26,434 bases of DNA from an uncultured Bacilli bacterium (GTDB taxonomy: Bacteria; Bacillota_I; Bacilli_A; RF39; UBA660). Shown here one piece after another: positions 1 to 6,989 of the stretch. The stretch's first letter is position 1, and each line of letters opens with the position of its first letter. The translations under genes and the position numbers were made by a program. The stretch covers positions 1 through 26,434 of the forward strand of contig CANQOD010000002.1 of NCBI GenBank assembly GCA_947625395.1, read 5' to 3'. The notes beneath the pieces were generated by a model, which did no database searches, was not told the DNA's origin, and worked only from the letters and a program-made list of their open reading frames with translations.

Positions 1-62
1 CTTATGTTCTTTTATCCATTCTCTCATTCATGACACCCTCATTCTGATGTCATTATATCTTT

Positions 63-114
63 AAAACTACCCCCCCCAGTTTTATTCTATTTACGCATAT
101 CGTCCCCAGGATAT
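63..114. repeat. Two tandem C-rich-loop inverted repeats
   Basis: The first element is AAAACT (63-68) and AGTTTT (78-83) around a nine-base loop that is one A followed by eight C. The second is ATATC (97-101) and GATAT (110-114) around the loop GTCCCCAG. Both put a run of C (G on the minus strand) in the loop of a short perfect stem, which is unusual in such AT-rich DNA. They lie upstream of the first promoter and outside any gene I can support. They could be operators, an RNA structure of a leftward transcript, or chance. Confidence 0.4.
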
Positions 115-167
115 CCCCCTAAAAGCAACCTAAATTTCAAACCAAAAATCTTTTCCAGTTCTACAAT

Positions 168-196
168 TTACGAATGACTTAAGTTCGTGCTATAAT
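168..196 (+). promoter_or_regulatory. Promoter of the FemAB-family gene
   Basis: The -10 box TATAAT (191-196) is a perfect match and is preceded by TG at 188-189, so it is an extended -10. The -35 candidate TTACGA (168-173) is weak and lies 17 bases upstream. The start codon is at 225, with the ribosome binding site GAGGTGA at 214-220. The predicted leader is about 20 bases. Confidence 0.7.
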
Positions 197-224
197 AGAT
201 AAAGAATAAGGAAGAGGTGAAGTT

Positions 225-1490
225 ATGCTTGTAGAACTTAAAAAAGCGGAATTTGATGCTTTCGCTGAAAAACACTCTCAAAGCAACTTTCAACAGAGCT
301 CTTATTGGGCAAAATTTATGGAACAAGATGAATGGCATTCGTATCTATTAGGCTATCAAGAAAAAAATGAAATTATCGCAGCGACTGTCCTATTATCGAA
401 AGACACCCCCTTTTTTAAAAAACGGTATTTTTATGCACCAAGAGGGTTTTTAATCGATTATAAAAATGAAGCATTATTAACTGCCTTTACGAAAGATATC
501 ATTGACTTTATCCAACAGAAAAAAGGCATTTATTTAAAGATAGACCCTTATCTTCCTTGGTATGACCGTGATAAAGATGGAAACTTACAAGAAGGTGGCC
601 AAGACAATACGCAAGTTGTAGAATTCCTCGAAAAAATTGGATTTTCCCATGTTGGTAATGACTTCAAACGAGATATGGTGCAACCAAGATGGTTGTATCG
701 AATTGATTTAAGAGGAAAAACAATAGAAGAATTAGAAAGCGAAATGAGCGATAAGACTAGACAAATTAAAAATCGAAATGCCCGAGAAGGAATCCATTTT
801 CGCTTTTTACCTAAAGATGAGCTTGCTTCTTTTGTCACTATCATGAAAGAAACAAGTGATAAATACCATACCTTAGAGTATACAAGCCATTTTTATGATG
901 ATTTATTTGCTATTTTTCCAAAAGATACTTTAAAGATGGCTGTCGTTGAACTCCATACGCAAGAAGCAATTGCAACAATCGAAGAACAGTTAACACAAGC
1001 AAAAGAAAATTATTATAGTCAAGCTTTTGAACAAGAAGATAAACAAGAGAAAAAGCAAGAACAAGAAGAAACAATTCTGCGTTTAGAAGAAAAATTACAG
1101 GCTTATCAAGAAACACTACAACAACATGGAGATACCGTACTACTAGGAGGTTACTTTTTAGTACTTTATGGAAAAGAAATCATCGCTTTACATGGAGGCA
1201 TTTTAGAAGAATGGAAAAAATTAGATGCATCCATTACACTGCATGATGAAGTTCTTAAGTATGCAAAAGAAAATCATTACGATTTCTATAATCTCTATGA
1301 AATTTCCGGAAATTTCGATGCCAAAAGTCCCATGTATGGTAGCTATTTGTATAAACGAAACTTTGGGGGCAAAGTGATTGAACTCATTGGAGAATTTGAC
1401 TACATTATAGATGCAACTCTTTATCGACTTCTTCGTCGAAAATTCCCTGCATATTATGGAATTAAAACCATTCGCAAAGAAAAATTGTAA
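225..1490 (+). CDS. FemAB/FemX-family aminoacyltransferase (peptidoglycan interpeptide bridge)
   Basis: The 421-residue protein has the FemABX layout of two GNAT-like subdomains, roughly residues 1-150 and 155-405, with a helical arm of about residues 246-303 rich in E, Q and K inserted in the second. Family-like blocks are FQQSSYWAKF near residue 22 and the C-terminal stretch FGGKVIELIGEFD near 380. Known relatives (FemX, FemA, FemB, MurM) use aminoacyl-tRNA to add amino acids to the lipid II stem peptide at the cytoplasmic face of the membrane. The substrate here cannot be read from sequence. The start at 225 is supported by GAGGTGA and the promoter. The gene implies a peptidoglycan wall and may share its transcript with the DedA gene 95 bases downstream. 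Confidence 0.88.
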   Translation: MLVELKKAEFDAFAEKHSQSNFQQSSYWAKFMEQDEWHSYLLGYQEKNEIIAATVLLSKDTPFFKKRYFYAPRGFLIDYKNEALLTAFTKDIIDFIQQKKGIYLKIDPYLPWYDRDKDGNLQEGGQDNTQVVEFLEKIGFSHVGNDFKRDMVQPRWLYRIDLRGKTIEELESEMSDKTRQIKNRNAREGIHFRFLPKDELASFVTIMKETSDKYHTLEYTSHFYDDLFAIFPKDTLKMAVVELHTQEAIATIEEQLTQAKENYYSQAFEQEDKQEKKQEQEETILRLEEKLQAYQETLQQHGDTVLLGGYFLVLYGKEIIALHGGILEEWKKLDASITLHDEVLKYAKENHYDFYNLYEISGNFDAKSPMYGSYLYKRNFGGKVIELIGEFDYIIDATLYRLLRRKFPAYYGIKTIRKEKL

Positions 1491-1585
1491 TAAGAAGCAC
1501 AAAAAAAATGCTGAACAACAAACGTGAATTTTTCTTTTCTACAGACATTTCTGTATAAATTCTTTTTCGAAAGGAGGAAGACTCT

Positions 1586-2197
1586 ATGCAGACTTTTATT
1601 CTTTCAATGATAAATCAATTTGGTTATCTAGCCATCTTTTTACTCATTACTTTAGAAACTATTTTTCCACCGATTCCCTCTGAAATCATTTTAGGATTTG
1701 GTGGATTTTTATCCACTTATAGTCAGCTTTCTTTTATTGGAGTTGTCTCTAGTGCCACTTTGGGCTCTGTTTTAGGCGCAATGATTCTATATGGAATTGG
1801 AAAAATTTTCCACAAAGAGAAACTGTTAGAAATCACAAATTCCAAACTTGGAAAAGCAATTCATCTCAAAAAAGAAGACATCCAAAAAGCAGATGCTTGG
1901 TTTGACCAATATGGAAATTTTGCTGTATTCATTGGTCGCTTTATTCCCATTGTTAGAAGCTTCATTTCTATTCCCGCAGGAATGAGTGATATGCCAATTA
2001 TAGCTTTCCTTTTCTATACAATCATGGGTAGTAGCATTTGGAATGTGGCTTTAACCTATTTAGGAAGTCTTCTTGGAGAACACTGGGAATTTATCATTCA
2101 AGGTCTCAAAAATTATACAATCATTTTACTTCTTCTTTTCTTTTTCATCCTTTTCCTATGCATGATTTTTTGGAGAAAAAAGAGGAGGAAAAAATGA
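1586..2197 (+). CDS. DedA-family (VTT domain) membrane protein
   Basis: The 203-residue integral membrane protein has hydrophobic segments near residues 5-25, 48-75, 133-160 and 172-195, and a very basic C-terminus. Family hallmarks are LETIFPPIPSEIIL near residue 23 (acidic residue plus re-entrant prolines) and FIGRFIPIVRSFISIPAG near residue 115 (conserved arginines). DedA proteins include undecaprenyl-phosphate translocases (UptA) that recycle the lipid carrier of wall synthesis. That would fit a neighbour acting on lipid II, but the specific role here is inference. The ribosome binding site AAGGAGG (1571-1577) fixes the start. The TGA stop overlaps the ATG of the next gene (ATGA, 2194-2197), so the two are translationally coupled. 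Confidence 0.9.
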   Translation: MQTFILSMINQFGYLAIFLLITLETIFPPIPSEIILGFGGFLSTYSQLSFIGVVSSATLGSVLGAMILYGIGKIFHKEKLLEITNSKLGKAIHLKKEDIQKADAWFDQYGNFAVFIGRFIPIVRSFISIPAGMSDMPIIAFLFYTIMGSSIWNVALTYLGSLLGEHWEFIIQGLKNYTIILLLLFFFILFLCMIFWRKKRRKK

Positions 2198-2676
2198 AAT
2201 ATTTTTGGTATGAACAAACTTCTTTCGGACTTTTTTATTTTTTAGAAGAAAACGGATTTCTACTCAAATTACAACTCGTTCAAAAGGAAGAAAAAGACAA
2301 ACAAGCAAGCAATGGATGCCAAAAATGCACCCCTCTCATTCAAAAAGCTTGTATGGAACTCCATGAATACTTGAAAGGACAACGCAAACACTTTGATATT
2401 CCTCTTTGCCCACAAGGAACAAGTTTTCAACAGAAAGTGTGGAAAAAATTATTAGAAATTCCTTATGGAGAAACAAGAACATATCAGGAGATTGCTCAAG
2501 CAATAGGAAATGCGAACGCCTCACGAGCAGTAGGAATGGCCAATCACCATAATCCTATCGTTATCATGATTCCCTGTCATCGAGTCATTGGTAAAAATGG
2601 AAAACTCACAGGATATGCACTAGGACTCGAGCAAAAAGAAAAGTTATTAACACTAGAAGCTATTGATAGTAAATAA
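2194..2676 (+). CDS. ogt: Methylated-DNA--protein-cysteine S-methyltransferase
   Basis: The 160-residue suicide repair protein transfers alkyl groups from O6-alkylguanine in DNA to its own cysteine. The active site is IPCHRV with Cys128. RAVGMA near residue 111 carries the arginine known in the family to help flip the base, and GYALGLEQKEKLL near residue 140 closes the active site. The N-terminal 75 residues form the variable, poorly conserved domain. The frame is open further upstream to 2038, but ATG 2194 is chosen because AGGAGG lies at 2183-2188, it matches family length, and it forms an ATGA overlap with the DedA gene. The 3' end overlaps the convergent Cse60-like gene by 17 bases. Confidence 0.93.
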   Translation: MKYFWYEQTSFGLFYFLEENGFLLKLQLVQKEEKDKQASNGCQKCTPLIQKACMELHEYLKGQRKHFDIPLCPQGTSFQQKVWKKLLEIPYGETRTYQEIAQAIGNANASRAVGMANHHNPIVIMIPCHRVIGKNGKLTGYALGLEQKEKLLTLEAIDSK

Positions 2677-2833
2677 TCATCGCTGAAAACGAATAAATTT
2701 GTTCTTCCCCTTGTGCAAAACTTGCAATTTGATACTTGATATCAATGATTTCACCATTCAAATCATCTAAAAACTTATTCATTGCTTTTTCTAAATCCGT
2801 TTCATCTTCAAAATCAAACAATTTGACTTTCAT
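2660..2833 (-). CDS. Cse60-like sporulation-family small protein
   Basis: The 57-residue protein starts MKVKLFDFEDETDLEKAM and ends YSFSAMIIYYQ. This resembles Cse60/YteV of Bacillus: a VKVKLF-type strand, an acidic helix with an N-F-L core, an IIDIKYQ strand, and the closing QIYSFSAMIIY. Cse60 is known as a sigma-E-controlled sporulation gene, but relatives occur in non-sporulating Bacillota and the biochemical role is unknown. ATG 2833 is preferred over the in-frame ATG at 2845 because GGTGAT sits five bases before it. No promoter is visible. The gene lies just downstream of the leuS-operon terminator, and its 3' end is antisense to the end of ogt. Confidence 0.72.
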   Translation of the reverse strand: MKVKLFDFEDETDLEKAMNKFLDDLNGEIIDIKYQIASFAQGEEQIYSFSAMIIYYQ

Positions 2834-2855
2834 TATAATCACCAAATTCAGTATA

Positions 2856-2892
2856 AAAAAAGTTTTCCACCAAATTTGTCGAAAACTTTTTT
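2856..2892 (-). terminator. Terminator of the leuS operon, probably bidirectional
   Basis: AAAAAAGTTTTC (2856-2867) pairs perfectly over 12 bases with GAAAACTTTTTT (2881-2892) across a 13-base loop. On the minus strand it is followed by a run of T, as expected five bases after the 298-residue gene ends at 2897. On the + strand the stem also ends in six T, so it could stop transcripts coming from ogt, which would then run antisense through the Cse60-like gene. Confidence 0.85.
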
Positions 2893-2896
2893 ACTT

Positions 2897-3793
2897 TTAT
2901 CCATTTTGATTGGTTGACGGACTCAATCTCTTTTTATGCACAGGAAGAATAGGCGCTCTTTCTCTTCGCTTTTCCTCTTCCTCTAAAAGACAACTTGTCT
3001 GAGCCATTCTCAAAAGAAGCTGCTGATTCGTATTCAGTGGTAATATTTTGGTTGCCTCTTGATATTCTTGATAAAATGGTGCAGCTTGATTGCTATCAAC
3101 ATCTTTCTCAAGTAAATTCTTTTGCGTATCCGTAAGAGCAACTGCTAGTGAAAACCCTCTATAAAAACGATTGAATTTCTGTTGTTCTTGTGCCAGTTCT
3201 TCATCACTATAAGTTTCTAAAATACATTGCTTCGTCTCTTTTGAATACTCATCGCGCATTAATAAAAGCATTCTTCCATTGATAAAATGGGTTTTCAATT
3301 CATCTGTTTTTGTAAGCTGTTTTTCACAAAGCATACGAGCCAAAAGCGTTGGTATTTTTTTCTCTCCTAACAAAATGGCACCATAAGGTGACAATAATGT
3401 TCCCCTAAAATTGCTATCAATAAGTGTATAGAAGTGAAAAATCTTTTGAAAATTTTCATCCGTTAAAGAAAGCTTTTCATTTTGGAATAAATACTGAAAT
3501 AAGATTTCTTCCCGGTCAAAAGAAGACAATTCAAGCATTTTCGGATAACATTCTTTATGAATTGCATTGATAATTTCATCTTGTCTTGTCTGTAAAAGAT
3601 GTTCAATATAACCTTTGTAATCTTCAAAAACTTTTCCAGTAGCCACCGCCGCTTTTCGATTCGTTTGTTGTTCATATCTCAACATGTAGCAAAGACGATT
3701 TAACACATTCAAATCTATTTCCTGTTCTTCTGGATAACCAGGAATTAAATCATAAACTTTTCCCTCAATAGAAAATTTGTACTGAAACCCCAT
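2897..3793 (-). CDS. Uncharacterised 298-residue protein, last gene of the leuS operon
   Basis: I do not recognise this protein. It begins MGFQYKFSIEGKVYDL, looks predominantly alpha-helical and rich in E, Q, L and K, has no signal peptide or membrane segment, and ends in a basic, proline-containing tail (PVHKKRLSPS). It is therefore likely cytoplasmic. No catalytic motif, cysteine cluster or P-loop is visible. ATG 3793 is supported by AGGAGG, which overlaps the leuS stop codon eight bases upstream. The gene follows leuS by 12 bases and precedes the terminator, so it is co-transcribed with leuS under the leucine T-box. A link to leucine metabolism or translation is only suggested by this context. 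Confidence 0.75.
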   Translation of the reverse strand: MGFQYKFSIEGKVYDLIPGYPEEQEIDLNVLNRLCYMLRYEQQTNRKAAVATGKVFEDYKGYIEHLLQTRQDEIINAIHKECYPKMLELSSFDREEILFQYLFQNEKLSLTDENFQKIFHFYTLIDSNFRGTLLSPYGAILLGEKKIPTLLARMLCEKQLTKTDELKTHFINGRMLLLMRDEYSKETKQCILETYSDEELAQEQQKFNRFYRGFSLAVALTDTQKNLLEKDVDSNQAAPFYQEYQEATKILPLNTNQQLLLRMAQTSCLLEEEEKRRERAPILPVHKKRLSPSTNQNG

Positions 3794-3805
3794 CGTTTTA
3801 ACCTC

Positions 3806-6625
3806 CTAATCTCGAACGACAATATTACAAATGCGTCCTTTAATTACAATCACTTTAACAATTTGCTTGCCTGCAGTATGCTTTTGAACATTGGCTTCGG
3901 CAAGTGCTTTCGCTTCAATTTCTTGATTTGTTTCTTCTTCCTTAACAAAAATCGTTGCTCTTACTTTTCCATTAACTTGTACAGCAATTTCTTTTTCCTC
4001 TTCTACCAAGTAAGCTTCCTCATAAGTAGGCCATTTCTCGTAAGCAATCGTATCATGATGTCCATATTTTTCCCAAATTTCTTCGCCAACATGGGGAATA
4101 ATACAGCTCATCATTTTGATAAATCCCTCTGCATATTCCTTTGGACAACTGCCAACCTTATAACATTCATTCACAAAAATCATCATTTGACTAATCGCTG
4201 TATTAAATCCTAAATTTTCAAAGTCATCCGTGACCTTTTTCACTGTTTGATGATAAATTTTAGTCAGTTGTGTTTTCGCATCATCATTTAAGTGCTGCAA
4301 ATCGGTAAAGAATCGCCAAACACGTTCAATAAATTTTTTCGCTCCAATAACCCCATTCATACTCCAAGGCTTTGAAGCTTCAATAGGCCCCATAAACATT
4401 TCATAAAGTCGCAATGTATCTGCCCCATAATCTCGTGCAATATCTTTTGGGTCAATGGCATATTCAGGAAAACGTTTTCCCATTTTAATTCCATTTTCAC
4501 CGAGAATCATTCCTTGATGAACTAGCTTTTTAAAAGGCTCTTTCACTGGAGATAATCCTTTATCATATAAATAACGGTTCCAAATTCTAGAGTACATCAA
4601 ATGACCAACTGCATGTTCTGGTCCTCCGATATAAAGATCAACTGGTAACCAATGTTTTGCCAGTTTTTCATCACAGAACACCTGGTCATTATTAGGGTCA
4701 ATATAGCGGAAATAATACCAACTAGAGCCTGCACTTCCGGGCATAGTTGAAGTTTCACGATGTCCCCTGCGACCATCTTTTGTTTGATATTCTACCCATT
4801 CTTTTGCATTTTCCAGTGGAGCTTGTCCATTGTGACCTTTATAATCTTCAAGTTCCGGAAGAAGAAGTGGCAATTCTTCATCCTCTAAAACATAATCCTC
4901 CCCATCTTCTAGATGAACAATTGGAACTGGTTCGCCCCAATATCTTTGCCGAGCAAAAATCCATTCTCTAAAGCGATAATTCACTTTTCTTTCCCCGCAA
5001 TGATGTTCTTCAAGCCATTTTATCATCGTATCAATGGCCTCTTGCTTGTGCATGCCATTTAAAAATTCCGAATGAATGTGAATGCCATCACCAATCATAG
5101 CTCCAGGATTTTTCGCATACTGATACGTTTTTTGATGAAGCTCATCTTGAATTTCAGCTAAATCCTGTTCATCGACCCACTCTACAGTAAAGTCTTCATC
5201 TTCATCTAATTCTTTTGTATCCTGTTCCTCATCAAGCAAAGAAAAGAAAAATCCCGTACTCTCAATATTGAAATATTGATTCTTATTATAAGCATAGTAA
5301 TGATGATTGATTTTTGGAAGCTCAGCTTGTAATTCTAAATGCACATAGCCTGTTTCTTCTCTAATTTCTCGAAGCGCACACGTAAGTGCATCCTCATTTT
5401 CCTTTCGTGTACCACCAATGAATAAACGACCACCCTTATCATGCCAATTAATCGTTAAGTATTTTTTCGTTTTTGGATGGTAAACCACAGCAACAATGGA
5501 TTGCTTTGTTTTCTCATTCTCATGAGGAGTTCCCGTGACTTCCTCTAACACCTGAACAATTGGAATATTAAATTTTTTCGCAAATTCATAGTCACGTTCA
5601 TCATGCGCAGGCACAGCCATAATCGCTCCTGTACCATAACTTGCTAAAACGTAATCACTGATATAAATAGGAATTTCTTGATGATTGACAGGATTAATTG
5701 CATAAGCCCCTGTGAAAACGCCTGTTTTCTCTTTATTCAGTTCCGTTCTTTCCAAATCACTCTTAGAAGCACAAGCTTTCTGATAAGCTTCAACTTCCTT
5801 TTTGTGTTCTTCTGTTGTAATTATCGGAACGTATTCATGTTCCGGAGCAAACACACAATAAGTAGCACCAAACAAGGTATCACAGCGAGTTGTAAAGACG
5901 GTAAACGTTTTATCAAAGTCCTTAATTTTGAAAGTCACATGTGCACCCATGGATTTTCCAATCCAGTTTCTTTGCATTTCCTTTGTAGATTCTGGCCAAT
6001 CAATTTCTTCAAGACCCTCTAATAATTTTTCCGCAAAAGCAGGTTGGTCAATGCAAAGCTGTTTCATCTTCTTTCGAACAACTGGATAGCCACCTCGTTC
6101 CGATTTTCCATCGACTACTTCATCATTCGATAATACTGTTCCTAACTCTTCACACCAATTCACAGGCATGTCAACGTATTTTGCATATCCATCTTCATAC
6201 AGCTTTTTAAAAATCCACTGCGTCCATCGATAAAATTTAGGGTCGCTGGTCGCAACCATTTTATCCCAATCATAATCAAAGCCAAGCGAATTCAACTGCT
6301 CACTAAAATAGGCAATGTTTTTCTCTGTAAAACGATTGGGATGATTTCCTGTTTGTACAGCATACTGTTCTGCAGGAAGTCCAAAAGAATCATATCCCAT
6401 TGGGTGCAAAACATTGTATCCTTGCATTCTTTTCATACGAGAAACAATATCCGTTGCAGTATAGCCCTCTACATGTCCCGCATGAAGTCCAACACCACTT
6501 GGATAAGGAAACATATCAAGCACATAATATTTGGGCTTACTAAAATCCCAAACATCTGTCTTAAATGTATGATGTTCTTTCCAATATGTTTGCCATTTTT
6601 TTTCAATTTCACTAAAATTATACAT
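3806..6625 (-). CDS. leuS: Leucyl-tRNA synthetase with an inserted Nudix domain
   Basis: This class I synthetase charges tRNA-Leu. Its 939 residues exceed the roughly 800-860 usual for bacterial LeuRS. The HIGH motif is HAGH (48-51). The editing domain spans about 225-545, with TTRCDT (245-250) where TTRPDT is usual, and HDERDY (341-346) containing the conserved editing aspartate. Residues about 372-505 are an extra Nudix fold with a full Nudix box at 405-427 (G-x5-E-x7-REIREETGY). LeuRS sequence resumes at GDGIHIHSEFLNG, and RQRYWGEP and the leucine-specific region follow. KMSKS is replaced by KMGKR (714-718), keeping both lysines. The anticodon-binding region and the C-terminal tRNA-binding domain (about 875-939) are present. 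The start overlaps the upstream membrane-protein gene by eight bases, and expression is controlled by the T-box leader. Confidence 0.97.
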   Translation of the reverse strand: MYNFSEIEKKWQTYWKEHHTFKTDVWDFSKPKYYVLDMFPYPSGVGLHAGHVEGYTATDIVSRMKRMQGYNVLHPMGYDSFGLPAEQYAVQTGNHPNRFTEKNIAYFSEQLNSLGFDYDWDKMVATSDPKFYRWTQWIFKKLYEDGYAKYVDMPVNWCEELGTVLSNDEVVDGKSERGGYPVVRKKMKQLCIDQPAFAEKLLEGLEEIDWPESTKEMQRNWIGKSMGAHVTFKIKDFDKTFTVFTTRCDTLFGATYCVFAPEHEYVPIITTEEHKKEVEAYQKACASKSDLERTELNKEKTGVFTGAYAINPVNHQEIPIYISDYVLASYGTGAIMAVPAHDERDYEFAKKFNIPIVQVLEEVTGTPHENEKTKQSIVAVVYHPKTKKYLTINWHDKGGRLFIGGTRKENEDALTCALREIREETGYVHLELQAELPKINHHYYAYNKNQYFNIESTGFFFSLLDEEQDTKELDEDEDFTVEWVDEQDLAEIQDELHQKTYQYAKNPGAMIGDGIHIHSEFLNGMHKQEAIDTMIKWLEEHHCGERKVNYRFREWIFARQRYWGEPVPIVHLEDGEDYVLEDEELPLLLPELEDYKGHNGQAPLENAKEWVEYQTKDGRRGHRETSTMPGSAGSSWYYFRYIDPNNDQVFCDEKLAKHWLPVDLYIGGPEHAVGHLMYSRIWNRYLYDKGLSPVKEPFKKLVHQGMILGENGIKMGKRFPEYAIDPKDIARDYGADTLRLYEMFMGPIEASKPWSMNGVIGAKKFIERVWRFFTDLQHLNDDAKTQLTKIYHQTVKKVTDDFENLGFNTAISQMMIFVNECYKVGSCPKEYAEGFIKMMSCIIPHVGEEIWEKYGHHDTIAYEKWPTYEEAYLVEEEKEIAVQVNGKVRATIFVKEEETNQEIEAKALAEANVQKHTAGKQIVKVIVIKGRICNIVVRD
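5111..5512 (-). other. Nudix hydrolase domain inserted in the LeuRS editing domain
   Basis: This segment encodes LeuRS residues about 372-505. The first strand is SIVAVVYHPKTKKYL, then RLFIGG leads into the Nudix box at 5345-5413 (residues 405-427). All consensus positions are kept: G405, E411, R419, E420, E423, E424 and G426. A late strand, FTVEWVDEQDLAE, matches the usual Nudix end. Nudix enzymes hydrolyse nucleoside diphosphates linked to another moiety, using the box glutamates to bind Mg2+. Boundaries are approximate, and the substrate cannot be inferred from the sequence. Confidence 0.9.
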
Positions 6626-6971
6626 TTTCTTTCATTCCTTTCTTCTGATAAAACTTTCCTACAAAATGATAACTCACTAAAATAAGAGGAAGTGTAAGGC
6701 AAGCACCTAAGACAAGCTCTAATACGAAGCTCTTGGCAAGGGCAATCACTGTAACAATGAGTGCAATATCAAGAGCACTGACAAAACTAACTACATTTAA
6801 GAGCTGTTTATAATTGATTTTTTTCAAATCTAAGTGATATCTTGCTTCCAAGAAACGCACTTCCATAGGCGTTTTTTTAGACTTTCCTTTTTTTTCCTTT
6901 CGGACTACAAAAATTTCATAAATAAGAAACATAAAAACAAAAGTCATTAAAAATAAGTAAATTTCTTGCAT
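6618..6971 (-). CDS. Uncharacterised small membrane protein, first gene of the leuS operon
   Basis: The 117-residue protein has predicted membrane helices near residues 3-23, 57-79 and 81-103, with a basic stretch (RKEKKGKSKK) directly after the first helix that should be cytoplasmic. I do not recognise the family and see no catalytic motif. AAGGAGG at 6976-6982 supports ATG 6971. It is the first gene after the leucine T-box, and its stop overlaps the leuS start by eight bases, so its translation is coupled to leuS. A role connected with leucine supply or synthetase localisation is possible but is only a contextual guess. Confidence 0.78.
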   Translation of the reverse strand: MQEIYLFLMTFVFMFLIYEIFVVRKEKKGKSKKTPMEVRFLEARYHLDLKKINYKQLLNVVSFVSALDIALIVTVIALAKSFVLELVLGACLTLPLILVSYHFVGKFYQKKGMKENV

Positions 6972-6989
6972 AAGACCTCCTTAAAAGAA

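Noticed and set aside
70..119. G-quadruplex on the minus strand
   Set aside because: Only three runs of four or more G occur, with long spacers, so the usual four-run pattern is not met.
1..160. A divergent gene start on the minus strand
   Set aside because: The only frames seen are a few codons long before a stop. A TATAAT-like box near 52-57 has no downstream gene inside the window.
1541..1559. ACAGA/TCTGT hairpin and TATAAA box before the DedA gene
   Set aside because: The five-base stem lacks a proper T-run, and no -35 box accompanies the TATAAA. The evidence is too weak to call a terminator or promoter.
2038..2193. Upstream extension of the ogt reading frame
   Set aside because: The 52 extra codons lie inside the DedA gene in another frame and have no family similarity. 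AGGAGG before ATG 2194 and the ATGA overlap fix the start.
5111..5512. Nudix segment as an assembly chimera or frameshift artefact
   Set aside because: The insert is in frame on both sides, has no stop codons, keeps every Nudix-box residue, and the LeuRS sequence resumes at a sensible domain linker.
3863..6702. Several 60-116-codon open frames opposite or overlapping leuS
   Set aside because: They are shadow frames without ribosome binding sites or recognisable protein features, inside an unambiguous synthetase gene.
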